Assembly (NCBI GenBank): GCA_902463725.1
Contig: CABQGK010000001.1
Coordinates: forward strand, 1 to 64,000
Origin: an uncultured Sutterella sp.
GTDB lineage: Bacteria > Pseudomonadota > Gammaproteobacteria > Burkholderiales > Burkholderiaceae_F
DNA: 64,000 bases
Direction: 5' to 3'
Shown: piece after piece, positions 16,112-25,252 of the stretch
Layout: each line of letters opens with the position of its first letter
Position numbering within the stretch: position 1 is the stretch's first letter
The notes under the pieces: generated by a model
Database searches by the model: none
What the model saw: the letters and a program-made list of their open reading frames with translations, nothing else
What the model was told of the DNA's origin: nothing
Translations under genes and position numbers: made by a program

Positions 16112-16657
16112 TCAGGCACGGTGCAGAGGCATCTGGGTGAAAAAAACATCGGGTCGACAGACCGTAATACCCTGATGCCGTAAACGTTTGCCAGCTTTGA
16201 GGACGAGTTTATCTTTGCTAAGCAGCGCCTGGGCGCCTGCCTGCACGGTGAGCTCGAGAAACTTCTGATCATCCGCATCACGACAGCGTGGCGTGCTTGA
16301 GCTTTGCCCGGCTGCGAGCGTCAACTCGAGTGCCAAAGGAATGGGCTCTGTCAGGCGGTAAGCCTCTTTCATATAGGGAGCTGCCGCGCTTGTGCTGCCG
16401 GCGAAGTTCGTTCGGCATAGCACATCAAAGAGCTCTAGCATCGTCGGGCGACTCCTGAGCGCAAGGAGACGTTTTGCTTGCAACGACTGAGCGAGCGCTG
16501 CGACCGACGGGTCATGCCAGTAGATGAGGTCCAGCATGACATTCGTATCGAGCACCAGTCGCGGTACATCGGAGGAGCGAGCAAGGGCGCTTTCAGCGTC
16601 CGAGTACTGTTGTGCTAGCTCGTCAAAGGCTTGTAGGAATTCAACTGAAAATGCCAT
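16112..16657 (-). CDS. PIN-domain protein, putative toxin-type ribonuclease
   Basis: PIN domains are metal-dependent RNases, often the toxin half of VapBC-like modules. The 181-residue product contains LVLDTNVMLDLI, MLELFDVL, CRDADDQKFLEL and LLSKDKLVL, supplying the expected D, E, D and D active-site acids. The start is set at the ATG at 16657, which begins MAFSVEFLQAFDEL; the frame is open to 16735. It belongs to the group often labelled 'putative TA toxin, PIN family'. No antitoxin gene is adjacent, so a toxin role is doubtful and a housekeeping RNase is possible. Confidence 0.8.
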   Translation of the reverse strand: MAFSVEFLQAFDELAQQYSDAESALARSSDVPRLVLDTNVMLDLIYWHDPSVAALAQSLQAKRLLALRSRPTMLELFDVLCRTNFAGSTSAAAPYMKEAYRLTEPIPLALELTLAAGQSSSTPRCRDADDQKFLELTVQAGAQALLSKDKLVLKAGKRLRHQGITVCRPDVFFTQMPLHRA

Positions 16658-16805
16658 GAGTGCAAAAGATGATAGGCACAAAACGCGGAGTGCGAGCAAG
16701 CGCTCGCACTCAACGAGTGAAGATCTAAATGACAAGGATCGTGTGGCTCTTTAGGCTCGCGCTCATGCGAGGTGCACCACAGTGAAACGTTGTCGTTCCT
16801 TGGGC

Positions 16806-17792
16806 TTAAGGCAGGAAGCTCTTAATGGCTTCACGCTCATTGTTGAGTTCCGTGAGTGTCTTCTCGATACGAGCGCGGCCTGCGTCATCGAAGTCGAGCC
16901 CTTGGACGATGTGCCAGTTGCCTTGACCGTCCGTGGTGCAGGGGAAGCCGAAGACCAGCCCCTCAGGGATACCGTAACTTCCGTCAGAGGGTACCCCCAT
17001 CGTGACCCAGGCGCCGTGGCTACCGAGTGCCCAGTCGCGCATATGGTCGATGGCAGCGGCAGCGGCGCTCGCTGCGGAGCTGGCCCCACGCGCAGCGATA
17101 ATCGCCGAGCCACGTTTGGCGACGGTCGGGATAAAGTCGTTCTCGATCCAAGCCGTATCGACCAGCTCGAGCGCGCGCTGGCCAGCCACTGTGGCGTGCG
17201 TAATGTCAGCGTACATCGTGGGCGAGTGATTCCCCCAGATAGCGACGTGTTCTACGTCGGTGACAGGGCGCTCACAGCGGCGTGCAAGCTGATTCATGGC
17301 GCGGTTTTGGTCGAGTCGCAGCATCGCGCTGAAGTTAGCAGCGGGTAGCCCTGGCGCATTGCGCATGGCAATGAACGCGTTCGTGTTGCAGGGATTCCCC
17401 ACTACGAGCACCTTGACGTTACGTGAGGCCGCTTCATCAAGCGCACGCCCCTGCAGCTGGAAGATGCGGGCATTGGCTTCGAGCAGATCGCTGCGCTCCA
17501 TGCCAGGGCCGCGCGGGCGCGCACCAACGAGCAGAGCGTAGTCCGCATCGCGGAAGGCTTTCGTAGGGTCGGAGGAAGACTCCATGCCTGCCAGCAGAGG
17601 GAAGGCGCAGTCTTCGAGCTCCATCATGACCCCCTTAAGGGCGCTTTGGCTTTGGGAGTTATCACGCTCTAGCAACGAGAGAATCACAGGCTGGTCGGCG
17701 CCGAGCATGGCACCAGAGGCAATGCGAAACAAAAGGGAGTATCCGATCTGACCAGCGGGGCCGGTAACGGCAACACGTACAGGTGCTTTCAT
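16806..17792 (-). CDS. mdh: Malate dehydrogenase (NAD-dependent)
   Basis: This TCA-cycle enzyme interconverts malate and oxaloacetate with NAD. The 328-residue product is of the betaproteobacterial/cytosolic type. NAD-binding TGPAGQIG lies at 10-17. Substrate-binding arginines are in RPRGPGMER and LRLDQNRA, NPCNTNAF follows strand 5, and the catalytic histidine is in IWGNHSPTMYAD. The start ATG at 17792 begins MKAPVRVAVTG; the frame is open to 17840 without conserved sequence. Transcribed alone, divergently from the nitroreductase gene. Confidence 0.97.
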   Translation of the reverse strand: MKAPVRVAVTGPAGQIGYSLLFRIASGAMLGADQPVILSLLERDNSQSQSALKGVMMELEDCAFPLLAGMESSSDPTKAFRDADYALLVGARPRGPGMERSDLLEANARIFQLQGRALDEAASRNVKVLVVGNPCNTNAFIAMRNAPGLPAANFSAMLRLDQNRAMNQLARRCERPVTDVEHVAIWGNHSPTMYADITHATVAGQRALELVDTAWIENDFIPTVAKRGSAIIAARGASSAASAAAAAIDHMRDWALGSHGAWVTMGVPSDGSYGIPEGLVFGFPCTTDGQGNWHIVQGLDFDDAGRARIEKTLTELNNEREAIKSFLP

Positions 17793-17979
17793 TTTCACAA
17801 ACTCAGAAAACGACTCGGATGCACTGCGCCCAGAGCGCAACCCAAGTGCGTATGAAACACACCGCGCCTGCGGTAGGTGAGCCTAGCGCGACCAAAACTT
17901 GTCGAGCGGCACCCAAAATGACGGGGCGTGGGGTCCTGATGAATGAACGTCACGCAAGGGCGGTAATTTTTAGAAGTTT

Positions 17980-17996
17980 AACAAACGAGGTTTGTT
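17980..17996. promoter_or_regulatory. Inverted repeat in the mdh-nitroreductase divergent region
   Basis: AACAAAC (17980-17986) and GTTTGTT (17990-17996) form a perfect 7-bp inverted repeat around GAG, a possible operator in the 350-bp divergent region 17793-18142. No other gene or clear promoter was found there. Confidence 0.3.
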
Positions 17997-18142
17997 CTTG
18001 AAAACTGTTACGAATTTCTGATATCCGATCAAGGAGGTCGGGATTTTGGTAAACTACGTCAAACAGTTCGGTCTCAAACAATTCCGTGTGAGTCTGACAA
18101 CGCCATTTAGGTCAAACAAAATACGCCATAAAGGACTTTTTT

Positions 18143-18787
18143 ATGTCTCCTCTCGAAATCGTCCGTTCCCGTTACACCACCAAGCACTACGATCCGAGCA
18201 AGCCGCTCTCTGATGATGAAGTCGCTCAGTTGCTCGAAGTGCTGCGCATGTCGCCTTCGTCTGTTAACTCTCAACCTTGGCACTTCTTTGTGGCGCGCAC
18301 GCCGCAAGCCAAGGCCAAGCTGCTGCCTGGGATTCTCGACTTCAATCAGAGCCGCGTGACGGATGCTGACTTTGTGGTTGTGATTGCGGCACGTGACACG
18401 TACAGTGACCAAGAATTTGAGGCCGTGTTGGCGCGTGAAACGCACGACGGTCGTTATCCCAATGACGAGCTGCGCCTGCAGCAGGATAAAGGTCGTCGTT
18501 ATTTCGTGGGTCTGCACGCCAAGAGTGCTGATGAACTCTTCGAGTGGAGTGCTCGTCAGGCGTATATTGCGCTTGGTTTTGTGCTTTATGCGGCTGCGCA
18601 GATGGGCATTGATACGACGAGTCTTGAAGGTCTTGACTACGCCAAGCTCGACGAAATCCTGGGTCTCAAGGGCAAGGGACTGCGTACGGCGGTGGCCGTG
18701 AGCTTTGGACATCGTAGTGCCAATGACGGCAATGCAACCCGTCCGAAGTCTCGCTTGTCTCTTGAGGATGTTGTGACGGAGCTCTAA
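18143..18787 (+). CDS. Oxygen-insensitive NAD(P)H nitroreductase, NfsB-like
   Basis: This FMN-dependent cytosolic reductase is probably active on nitroaromatics, quinones or flavins. The 214 aa align with E. coli NfsB by memory: RYTTKHYDPSKPLSDDE, SPSSVNSQPWHFFVA (FMN binding), a D(G)R loop and C-terminal GHRSANDGNATRPKSRL. The ATG at 18143 is preceded by AAAGGA at 8 nt. A weak terminator follows. The physiological substrate cannot be assigned. Confidence 0.92.
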   Translation: MSPLEIVRSRYTTKHYDPSKPLSDDEVAQLLEVLRMSPSSVNSQPWHFFVARTPQAKAKLLPGILDFNQSRVTDADFVVVIAARDTYSDQEFEAVLARETHDGRYPNDELRLQQDKGRRYFVGLHAKSADELFEWSARQAYIALGFVLYAAAQMGIDTTSLEGLDYAKLDEILGLKGKGLRTAVAVSFGHRSANDGNATRPKSRLSLEDVVTEL

Positions 18788-18822
18788 AGCGCTAGGACGC
18801 TCCCAAGTTTTGACACGTTAAC

Positions 18823-18860
18823 CCGCTGCTCGCTTATCTTTGGTGTGTAGCGGTTTTTTT
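18823..18860 (+). terminator. Weak terminator after the nitroreductase gene
   Basis: CCGCT (18823-18827) pairs with AGCGG (18849-18853), extended by flanking A/T pairs, and is followed by seven T residues. Confidence 0.5.
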
Positions 18861-19017
18861 ACGGCTGTTGCGCACGGTTGCGCTTCTTTGTGCCCAAGGT
18901 CATTGGCCTTTGCTAGACTTCAGGCAATGGGTGTAGCGGCGCGCTACACAATGAAGAGGCATGGATCGAAACGCAACTGGCCTCATGGTTTTCAACCGCT
19001 ACCGAAGGAGCCCGCTG

Positions 19018-19836
19018 ATGCGTGCGTTGGGAAAATTTCTCGTGACAGCTTTTCTGCTATGGACCGCAACCGTGGCGCAGGCGCGTCTTTCTGAAGAAGC
19101 GGCCCAAGCGGTGCTTGAAGACGATAGTTTCTACCGTCAATGGTCTGCGGCAGGTGCGCTCAAGACGCTTGACGACGCACACCATGTCAAAGAAGGCGCC
19201 GAAGCGCAACTGACTCGCGTACAGAATGCGCTCAAGGATATGCAGGCGGCATGCTATGAAAAATTCTTTGTCAATAGCTGCATTGAAGACGCGCGCAAGC
19301 TCTCTTTTAGCCGCGAGCGCGAGTTGCGGCAGGTGCGAAATGCAGCAGATGCCATTATTCGCGCGGATAAAACACGTGAAATTCAGCAGCGTCGCGCGAG
19401 TAACGCGCTCGAAGAGAAGACGCCGCCCATGAAACCGCGCACGGTTGAGCCAAAATCTCCTACGGCACCCAATGCGCCTCGCGCAAAGAGCGTTCGAGAA
19501 AAAAGTGAGCCAACTGGTATTGCGCCCAAGCAACCGCGAGAGGCCAAAGCGCCTGAACCCGTGCATAACACCGCGCTTGAGCGTGTAGAGAAAAGAGAGG
19601 CCGCGGCAGCTGAAAAGCGTGCTCAAGAAGCCGAAAATGAAGCGCGATATGCGAAAAAACAAGCTGAGGCTGAAGCGCGCATGAAAGAGGCAGAAAAACG
19701 TGCTGCTGAGCGCCGTGCTGACCGTCAAGCTCAGAAAGCGAACATGGAGAAGTCGCAAAAAGAACGAGAAGAGGCGCAGCAACGCCTTCAGGAGCAGCAA
19801 CAACAGAACCGCTCCTCGCTCTCCAAATATTTTTAG
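19018..19836 (+). CDS. Exported coiled-coil protein of unknown function
   Basis: I do not recognise a named family. The ATG at 19018 has GAAGGAG 7 nt upstream and opens with a signal peptide (MRALGKFLVTAFLLWTATVA, cleavage after about AQA). The mature part begins with helical segments containing a short CYEKFFVNSCIEDARK stretch with two cysteines. A Pro-rich basic linker follows, and then a highly charged K/E/A/R coiled coil (about residues 185-265). An upstream ATG at 18961 is in frame but lacks a comparable ribosome-binding site. It ends 26 bp before the helicase gene, so the two may be co-transcribed. A periplasmic location is predicted. Confidence 0.75.
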   Translation: MRALGKFLVTAFLLWTATVAQARLSEEAAQAVLEDDSFYRQWSAAGALKTLDDAHHVKEGAEAQLTRVQNALKDMQAACYEKFFVNSCIEDARKLSFSRERELRQVRNAADAIIRADKTREIQQRRASNALEEKTPPMKPRTVEPKSPTAPNAPRAKSVREKSEPTGIAPKQPREAKAPEPVHNTALERVEKREAAAAEKRAQEAENEARYAKKQAEAEARMKEAEKRAAERRADRQAQKANMEKSQKEREEAQQRLQEQQQQNRSSLSKYF

Positions 19837-19862
19837 TTAGGATGCATGTAATCGGGTGAATA

Positions 19863-22097
19863 ATGGCGGAGCTCAAGGGTTACCTCGACGGGGATGAAGA
19901 CTTTCCCACGCGTATTGAAAGTTTGTATCAAGCTGGCGGCCTGATGGCTGAGCGTCTCAAGGGGTTTCGCCCCCGTGCTGGTCAGCGAGCATTTGCTCGC
20001 GCGGTCGCTGAGACGCTTGAGACACATGGCACGCTCATCGCTGAGGCGGGCACGGGCACTGGGAAGACCTTCGCGTATTTAGTGCCCGCGATAGCTGCGG
20101 GCGTCAAGACAATTGTGTCCACCGCTGGAAAATCTCTGCAAGATCAGCTTTTTGTGAAAGACTTGCCTGCCATCCGTAAGCTCCTAGGGGTGCCGGTGGT
20201 GGTTTCCCTTCTCAAAGGACGCGCCAACTACCTCTGTCTCTACCGACTGGAACTCGCACAAAGTGAGAGTTATTTGCCTGAGCGGGATAGTTTTTCAAAG
20301 CTGCGGCGTATTGCGCTCTTTTCTAAGACCACCTCCACGGGAGATAAGGCCGAGTTGCCAGATATTGCTGAAGATGATCCGCTCTGGCCGATGGTCACTA
20401 GCACGCGCGAAAATTGCCTAGGGCGTGATCGCTGCCCCTACTGGGAGCAGTGTTTCGTGAAGCGTGCGCGAGAGCGGGCGCTTGAAAGCGACGTGGTTGT
20501 TGTGAATCATCACCTCTATCTGAGCTCGCTCGCACTCAAAAATCAAAGCAATAACAACATTGATGGGCTGCTACCTGAGGCGGCGTTGACCGTCATCGAT
20601 GAGGCGCACCAATTACCAAGCATCGCTTCAGACTTTTTCGGCTCAGGCTTTTCCACCAAGCAGCTTGAGGATATTGCCGATGAAGCGTTGATGTTAGGCT
20701 CGCGCGAATCTCTTAAAGGCAACGCGGGCTGGTCAGACTTGCGCGGCAAGTTACAGGGTGCGTGTCGCACGTTACGTCTTGCTATCAACAAGATGGGCTT
20801 TGCTGAAGGGACACGCGTGAGTTTCGATAAAATCGAGGATTTCGAGCCACTGCTTGAACCCTTTGTTGCGCTTAAAGACACCTGTGAGCTCTACCATGAG
20901 CTTTTCATTGCCAACGAAAAGCGTGAAGCCGAGCTCGATACGCTTTACGAGTGGTTCAAAGAGGTCGACTTTGAGGTGCGGCAGTGGTGCGCGCGCATCG
21001 AGCGAAAATGCGGTCGTGAGCAAGACGCTGCGTTGACTGATCAAGTGCCTGCCGTCGTACAAGCAGCGCAAGCTGAGCGCGCTGAGATGCTGGCGGCGTC
21101 TGAGTTAGCGGTGATGCCAGCGGTAGAGAGCGAGGCGCATGTTGAGCTCGCCCCCTCTCAAACCGAGCAAGAGCCGGCGCCTGACGCAGGGCAGAGCCCT
21201 AGCAGCACGCGCACATGGAACGTGCTCTGGTTTGAAGTGGGCCGCAACTTTGTGCGTTTTAATAGCACCCCGCTCTCTTTTGCACAGGATTTCCGCAAGA
21301 TGCGCGAGCAGATGGGCGGAAGCTGGGTCTTTACGAGTGCGACGCTTTCAAATAACGCAGACTTTACACACTTTCGCCGTGAGCTCGGCATTGATCAAGC
21401 GACCGAGTACTCTTGGGAGAGTCCCTTTAACTATTGGGAACAAGGGTGCCTTTACATTCCCAAGATTCCTGCCCCGCAGAATAACGTCGTCGAACATACG
21501 AAAAATGTGATCACGGCCGTCTGGCCGCTGATCACCGCTGCAGAAGGGCGCACCTTTGTGCTTTGTACGTCACTTGCCGCAGTGGCGGAAGCCGCTTCGT
21601 TGCTTGAAGGCCTGATTGAAGCCAATCATTCCCCCTTTAAACTTCTAGTGCAAGGTCAAGCGCCCAAGGGCGCACTCATTAACGAGTTCCGTAGCCATGG
21701 CAATGCCGTGCTCGTGGGCTCCATGGGCTTTTGGGAGGGGGTTGATGTTCAGGGGGAAGCGCTCTCGCTCGTTGTGATCGATAAGATTCCTTTTTCTCCG
21801 CCCGATGACCCTGTCTCTGAAGCACGTAGCGCCGAGGTGCGTAGCCGTGGTGGCAATCCCTTTGTCCAAATTACGCTACCCGAGGCTGTGATTGCTCTCA
21901 AACAAGGGGCGGGTCGCCTTATTCGTAGCGAAACCGACCGCGGCATGGTGGTGCTTTGCGATAGCCGCGTGACAGAAAAGAATTATGGGGCTGTAGTGCT
22001 CAAGAATCTTCCCGATTTTTACCGCACGCGCCGTGCCGATAAAGCGCTCTCGTTTTTCTTGACACCAGAGCAGTTCCGTGCGGGGCTCTACGAGTAG
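19863..22097 (+). CDS. ATP-dependent DNA helicase of the DinG/YoaA (XPD-like) family
   Basis: This superfamily 2 iron-sulfur DNA helicase acts in DNA repair and replication-conflict resolution. Walker A is AEAGTGTGKTF around residues 60-70. Probable 4Fe-4S ligands are C125, C185, C191 and C197 (NYLCLY; ENCLGRDRCPYWEQC). The DEAH box is VIDEAHQL, and later motifs include GSMGFWEGVDVQGE and QGAGRLIRSETDRG. At 744 aa it is longer than E. coli YoaA (about 640), mainly because of an Ala/Glu-rich insertion (about 395-450) of low complexity. YoaA is the closer match because of its length and Fe-S spacing. Confidence 0.93.
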   Translation: MAELKGYLDGDEDFPTRIESLYQAGGLMAERLKGFRPRAGQRAFARAVAETLETHGTLIAEAGTGTGKTFAYLVPAIAAGVKTIVSTAGKSLQDQLFVKDLPAIRKLLGVPVVVSLLKGRANYLCLYRLELAQSESYLPERDSFSKLRRIALFSKTTSTGDKAELPDIAEDDPLWPMVTSTRENCLGRDRCPYWEQCFVKRARERALESDVVVVNHHLYLSSLALKNQSNNNIDGLLPEAALTVIDEAHQLPSIASDFFGSGFSTKQLEDIADEALMLGSRESLKGNAGWSDLRGKLQGACRTLRLAINKMGFAEGTRVSFDKIEDFEPLLEPFVALKDTCELYHELFIANEKREAELDTLYEWFKEVDFEVRQWCARIERKCGREQDAALTDQVPAVVQAAQAERAEMLAASELAVMPAVESEAHVELAPSQTEQEPAPDAGQSPSSTRTWNVLWFEVGRNFVRFNSTPLSFAQDFRKMREQMGGSWVFTSATLSNNADFTHFRRELGIDQATEYSWESPFNYWEQGCLYIPKIPAPQNNVVEHTKNVITAVWPLITAAEGRTFVLCTSLAAVAEAASLLEGLIEANHSPFKLLVQGQAPKGALINEFRSHGNAVLVGSMGFWEGVDVQGEALSLVVIDKIPFSPPDDPVSEARSAEVRSRGGNPFVQITLPEAVIALKQGAGRLIRSETDRGMVVLCDSRVTEKNYGAVVLKNLPDFYRTRRADKALSFFLTPEQFRAGLYE

Positions 22098-22164
22098 GGC
22101 GCCTTAGCGCGACCCGCTCTCGGAGGGGCCGCAGTAGCGCTCTGCGCGAGCGTGCTTGCTCCTT

Positions 22165-22467
22165 TTAGAGGAGCTGCCTCAGTAGTGCGCTTGTGCTCAC
22201 AGCGGCGAGCACAATGACGGCGAGATTGGCACGCCGTGCAAGTAGTAGCGCCACAAAGAGCGCGACGAGGTCGGCCAGGGACGTGGTGAGAAAGTAGGGG
22301 CCGATAATCGCGGCCATGACGCAACCTGGCGCCGCATCAAGTAGCGATCGGGATTGTGTGGAGAGTGCTCGCCCACGCAGTAACGCCCAGCCTAGTAGCC
22401 GTGAAGAGTAGGTCGCCACGCACATTCCAGCGATGGTGAGAAGCTCCGAAGCATTAGGAAGATCCAT
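22165..22467 (-). CDS. azlD: AzlD-family branched-chain amino acid exporter small subunit
   Basis: This 100-residue inner-membrane protein with four hydrophobic segments is the small partner of AzlC; the pair exports branched-chain or related amino acids. The N-terminus MDLPNASELLTIAGMCVATY and the mid-protein LLDAAPGCVMAAIIGPYFL match the family. An excellent AAAGGAGG site lies upstream, overlapping the end of azlC, so the two are translationally linked. Confidence 0.88.
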   Translation of the reverse strand: MDLPNASELLTIAGMCVATYSSRLLGWALLRGRALSTQSRSLLDAAPGCVMAAIIGPYFLTTSLADLVALFVALLLARRANLAVIVLAAVSTSALLRQLL

Positions 22468-22473
22468 CGTGAT

Positions 22474-23187
22474 TTACCTCCTTTGCGTTGGGAAGATGCC
22501 CACACAGATAAGTCCAGCGATGACGCCAGCAGCGAGTGAACCAGCTTGAGGGAGCCACTTAGAGCAGAGGGCGGCGCTCACGGCACTCACCACCCAAGGT
22601 AGGGCATTGCGTGCGCCGCTATACATACCGCCCAAAATAGAAATGAAAATCGCTGGGAACGCTAAGCTAAAGCCATAGTTGGTGAGATTACCCACGGCAC
22701 CACCGAGCAGCGCACCGATGACGGAGGAGCTCACCCATGTGCCCCAAAGCGCAAATGCGACGCCAAAATAAAAAGCGGTGTTGAGCGCCTCTGAAGCGGG
22801 CACGCCTTTTTTCTTTTGCGCCGTGAACTCTTGCATGGCGAGCGCCCAAGTTTCGTCGCACATCAAAAAGAGTGCAGGTAACGTCACGGTAAGCGGCTTT
22901 GTGCTGAATGCTGGCGCCAGTGAAGCTGACAGCATGATATGGCGCGTATTGATGAGCCACGTCGAGAGCAGCACTGCCATCATGGGAGGAACTTGCTGCC
23001 AGAGCGCAATGGCGGCAAATTCACTACCGCCCGCAAAGTTGATGCCCGCCATCAGCCCTACGGTAAAGGGTGCGAGTCCATGCTGCGCACCCGTTGCGCC
23101 AAGGATGAGTGCGACTGGTACAAAGGCGGCCATGACAGGAAGCGCATGGCGAATGCCACGAAAAAATTCGTCCATTTGAAAAGCCAT
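22474..23187 (-). CDS. azlC: AzlC-family branched-chain amino acid exporter large subunit
   Basis: This 237-residue inner-membrane protein has about six to eight hydrophobic segments. Family hallmarks are FVPVALILGATGAQHGL, INFAGGSEFAAIALW, the STWLINTRHIMLSASLAP stretch and LMCDETWA. It forms a heteromeric exporter with AzlD encoded 6 bp downstream. The start is ATG 23187 or, 12 nt in, ATG 23175; neither has a strong ribosome-binding site. Confidence 0.92.
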   Translation of the reverse strand: MAFQMDEFFRGIRHALPVMAAFVPVALILGATGAQHGLAPFTVGLMAGINFAGGSEFAAIALWQQVPPMMAVLLSTWLINTRHIMLSASLAPAFSTKPLTVTLPALFLMCDETWALAMQEFTAQKKKGVPASEALNTAFYFGVAFALWGTWVSSSVIGALLGGAVGNLTNYGFSLAFPAIFISILGGMYSGARNALPWVVSAVSAALCSKWLPQAGSLAAGVIAGLICVGIFPTQRR

Positions 23188-23321
23188 CGTGTTGTCGATA
23201 TCCGAGTAGGACTTTTCATTTTAGGGTGGACAACGAGCGTTCAGCACAGTGAATGCAGCACGCTCAAGAATACATCAAGCGTTGTGAGCAGCAGTGCTTA
23301 GGCACTTGCGTAATGCGCGCG

Positions 23322-24704
23322 TTATGCGCGGCTCATGAGTGCCACTGTCTCCACATGTGCTGTATCGGGAAATAGGTCGAGCGTTGCGAGCCGCTCAATC
23401 TGAAAGCCTTGCTCAAGTAGACGGGCTGCGTCGCGAGCAAAGCTCTTAGGGTTGCAGCTCACATAAACCAAGCGCGTGGCTCCGAGCGCACCGAGCATCG
23501 CGGGGACATTTTCCTCCATGCCGCGGTAGGCGGGATCGACGATGATACGATCAACACGCACGCCTTTCGTTAGCAGTGCAGGCAAGACCTGCTCGACAGG
23601 TCCCGCGAAGAAGTCGGTTTTGTCCGCGACGCCATTGAGTCGAGCGTTTTCTTGTGCGGCCAGGATGCTTTCCGCAACGATATCCACCCCGATAGCTTGG
23701 CGCGCAACCCTCGCCCCGAGAATGGTCATGGTGCCAATGCCGCAGTACAAATCTAGAAAGCGACTCTGCTCAGTGAGCGCGGCCCAATCGAGCGCGAGCT
23801 GGTAGAGTTTTTCCATCTGAGTGCGGTGGATTTGCAAAAAGGTATTAGGTCCCACCGTGAAGCGACACCCGTCGATATCAGTGCAAATGGTTGTGGTGTC
23901 GGTGAGCATGACAGTTTGGCGCCCCAAGACTGCGTTGCTAGGCGCTTGGTGTGCATTGAGTCCGATTGCTTTGACCTGTAAGGAATCTAGGGCAGCGCTG
24001 AGCGCAGCACCTAGTCTCTCTGCAAGGAGCTCAGCATCGCCATTGACGATGAGGATCACCATGCGCTCGCTTTGTCCCGCGACCACGCCCTCACGCATGA
24101 GTAAGCCTCGCACAACGCCTTCATGCTTTTGTTCATCGTAAATACTGAGATCTTGGTGCGCGAGGCAGGCCGCAACGGCCGCGGCCGCTTCATTCATCCA
24201 AGGCGCAATGGCTTGGCAGTGCGTCACGGGAATTCGTTCGTGCGTCAGCGGCGCGTAGAGTGCCCATTGCCAGTGGCCGTCAGGGGTTTTCATCGGCACA
24301 AAGCTTGCTTTGGAGCGGTAGTACCGCGTCTCTTTTGCGGGAATGTGCTCGGGCGTGAACGGGAGCGAAATGCCTGCCTCAGCGAGCGCGTTCGTGAGAA
24401 GTTGCTGTTTAAGACGGGCTTGCTCCTGCTCGCTGAGCATTCCCCACGTGCAGCCGCCACAGATGGGGCTACCCGATAAATGCGGGCAGCATAAGCTGTT
24501 TCGGCGCGTGCTCGCGCGCTCAGTGATCGAAAGCGTTTTAAGTCGCCACGGCTTCACGCTAGTATCGAACTCAACAAGTGCTGTATCGCCAGGCACAGTA
24601 CCAGGGAGCTTGAGTGTGAGTCCTTCGTGGCGCGCGCAGCCGATACCATCGGCGTTAAAGTGCGTCACAGGTAGTGTTAGTTGAGCAGAATTTAGCGTAG
24701 ACAT
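23322..24704 (-). CDS. rlmD: 23S rRNA (uracil-1939-C5)-methyltransferase RlmD/RumA
   Basis: This SAM-dependent enzyme forms m5U in 23S rRNA. The 460 aa comprise an N-terminal TRAM domain (about 5-65), an iron-sulfur cluster region with CCPHLSGSPICGGC (the fourth cysteine expected nearby), SAM-binding LDLYCGIGTMTILGA, IIVDPAYRG, and the catalytic cysteine in LVYVSCNPKSFARD. RumA is preferred over RumB (RlmC) because of the TRAM domain and the length. It is monocistronic. Confidence 0.9.
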   Translation of the reverse strand: MSTLNSAQLTLPVTHFNADGIGCARHEGLTLKLPGTVPGDTALVEFDTSVKPWRLKTLSITERASTRRNSLCCPHLSGSPICGGCTWGMLSEQEQARLKQQLLTNALAEAGISLPFTPEHIPAKETRYYRSKASFVPMKTPDGHWQWALYAPLTHERIPVTHCQAIAPWMNEAAAAVAACLAHQDLSIYDEQKHEGVVRGLLMREGVVAGQSERMVILIVNGDAELLAERLGAALSAALDSLQVKAIGLNAHQAPSNAVLGRQTVMLTDTTTICTDIDGCRFTVGPNTFLQIHRTQMEKLYQLALDWAALTEQSRFLDLYCGIGTMTILGARVARQAIGVDIVAESILAAQENARLNGVADKTDFFAGPVEQVLPALLTKGVRVDRIIVDPAYRGMEENVPAMLGALGATRLVYVSCNPKSFARDAARLLEQGFQIERLATLDLFPDTAHVETVALMSRA

Positions 24705-24813
24705 GGGAGAAGCACGGGTGGCGAATGAATAGCCGCATTGTAGTGGAGTGGTTCCCGCGCATGCGAGAGGTAGCCAGGGTTTTCTTTATCAGAGCGGGTA
24801 CTCACTTGCACGC

Positions 24814-25164
24814 TTAGAGCAGGCTAAAGCCAATGAGCACCATAGCAGCGGTGCCACAGCGTACGTAGAGTCGCAGGCGCAAGAGCGCAGCTGAAGTGTC
24901 GTCAAGGTGCGCTTTAAGCGAGAGCAGTATCAGTTCGAGGGCAACAGTGCCAAGGGCGAGTAGCACGAGTGCGGCAAGTTTCAGATAGTGTCCGAGTACG
25001 CGTAGTGGCTCAGCATCCGTTAGAGAAAATCCGACGGCTAGCGCGAAAATCAGCACAATGAGCGCCAGCCAGAGCGACTGATGCGCACGCCATTCCCAAG
25101 CAATGAGGGCATGAAGCTCACGCACGGAAGCTGTTTTTGTAAGCGGCTTTTTGTGTTGTGCCAT
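24814..25164 (-). CDS. Small membrane protein of unknown function
   Basis: I do not recognise the family. From the ATG at 25164 (MAQHKKPLTKTASV) the 116-residue product has a basic N-terminus and three hydrophobic segments (about 30-50, 62-85 and 98-115). The last segment runs to the C-terminus. The frame is open to 25272 and overlaps the end of the first NSS transporter gene; the internal start avoids that overlap. It lies on the same strand, downstream of the NSS array, and might be read through from it. An inverted repeat without a T-run (about 25205-25243) lies between. Confidence 0.6.
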   Translation of the reverse strand: MAQHKKPLTKTASVRELHALIAWEWRAHQSLWLALIVLIFALAVGFSLTDAEPLRVLGHYLKLAALVLLALGTVALELILLSLKAHLDDTSAALLRLRLYVRCGTAAMVLIGFSLL

Positions 25165-25252
25165 GCTGAGTGTGGGTTTCTGAGAGTAGACTGAAAGCGT
25201 TGCAGAAGGCCTGCCTAGAGAAGCCGGCAAGCCTTCCTCTGCGGGCTCTGAT

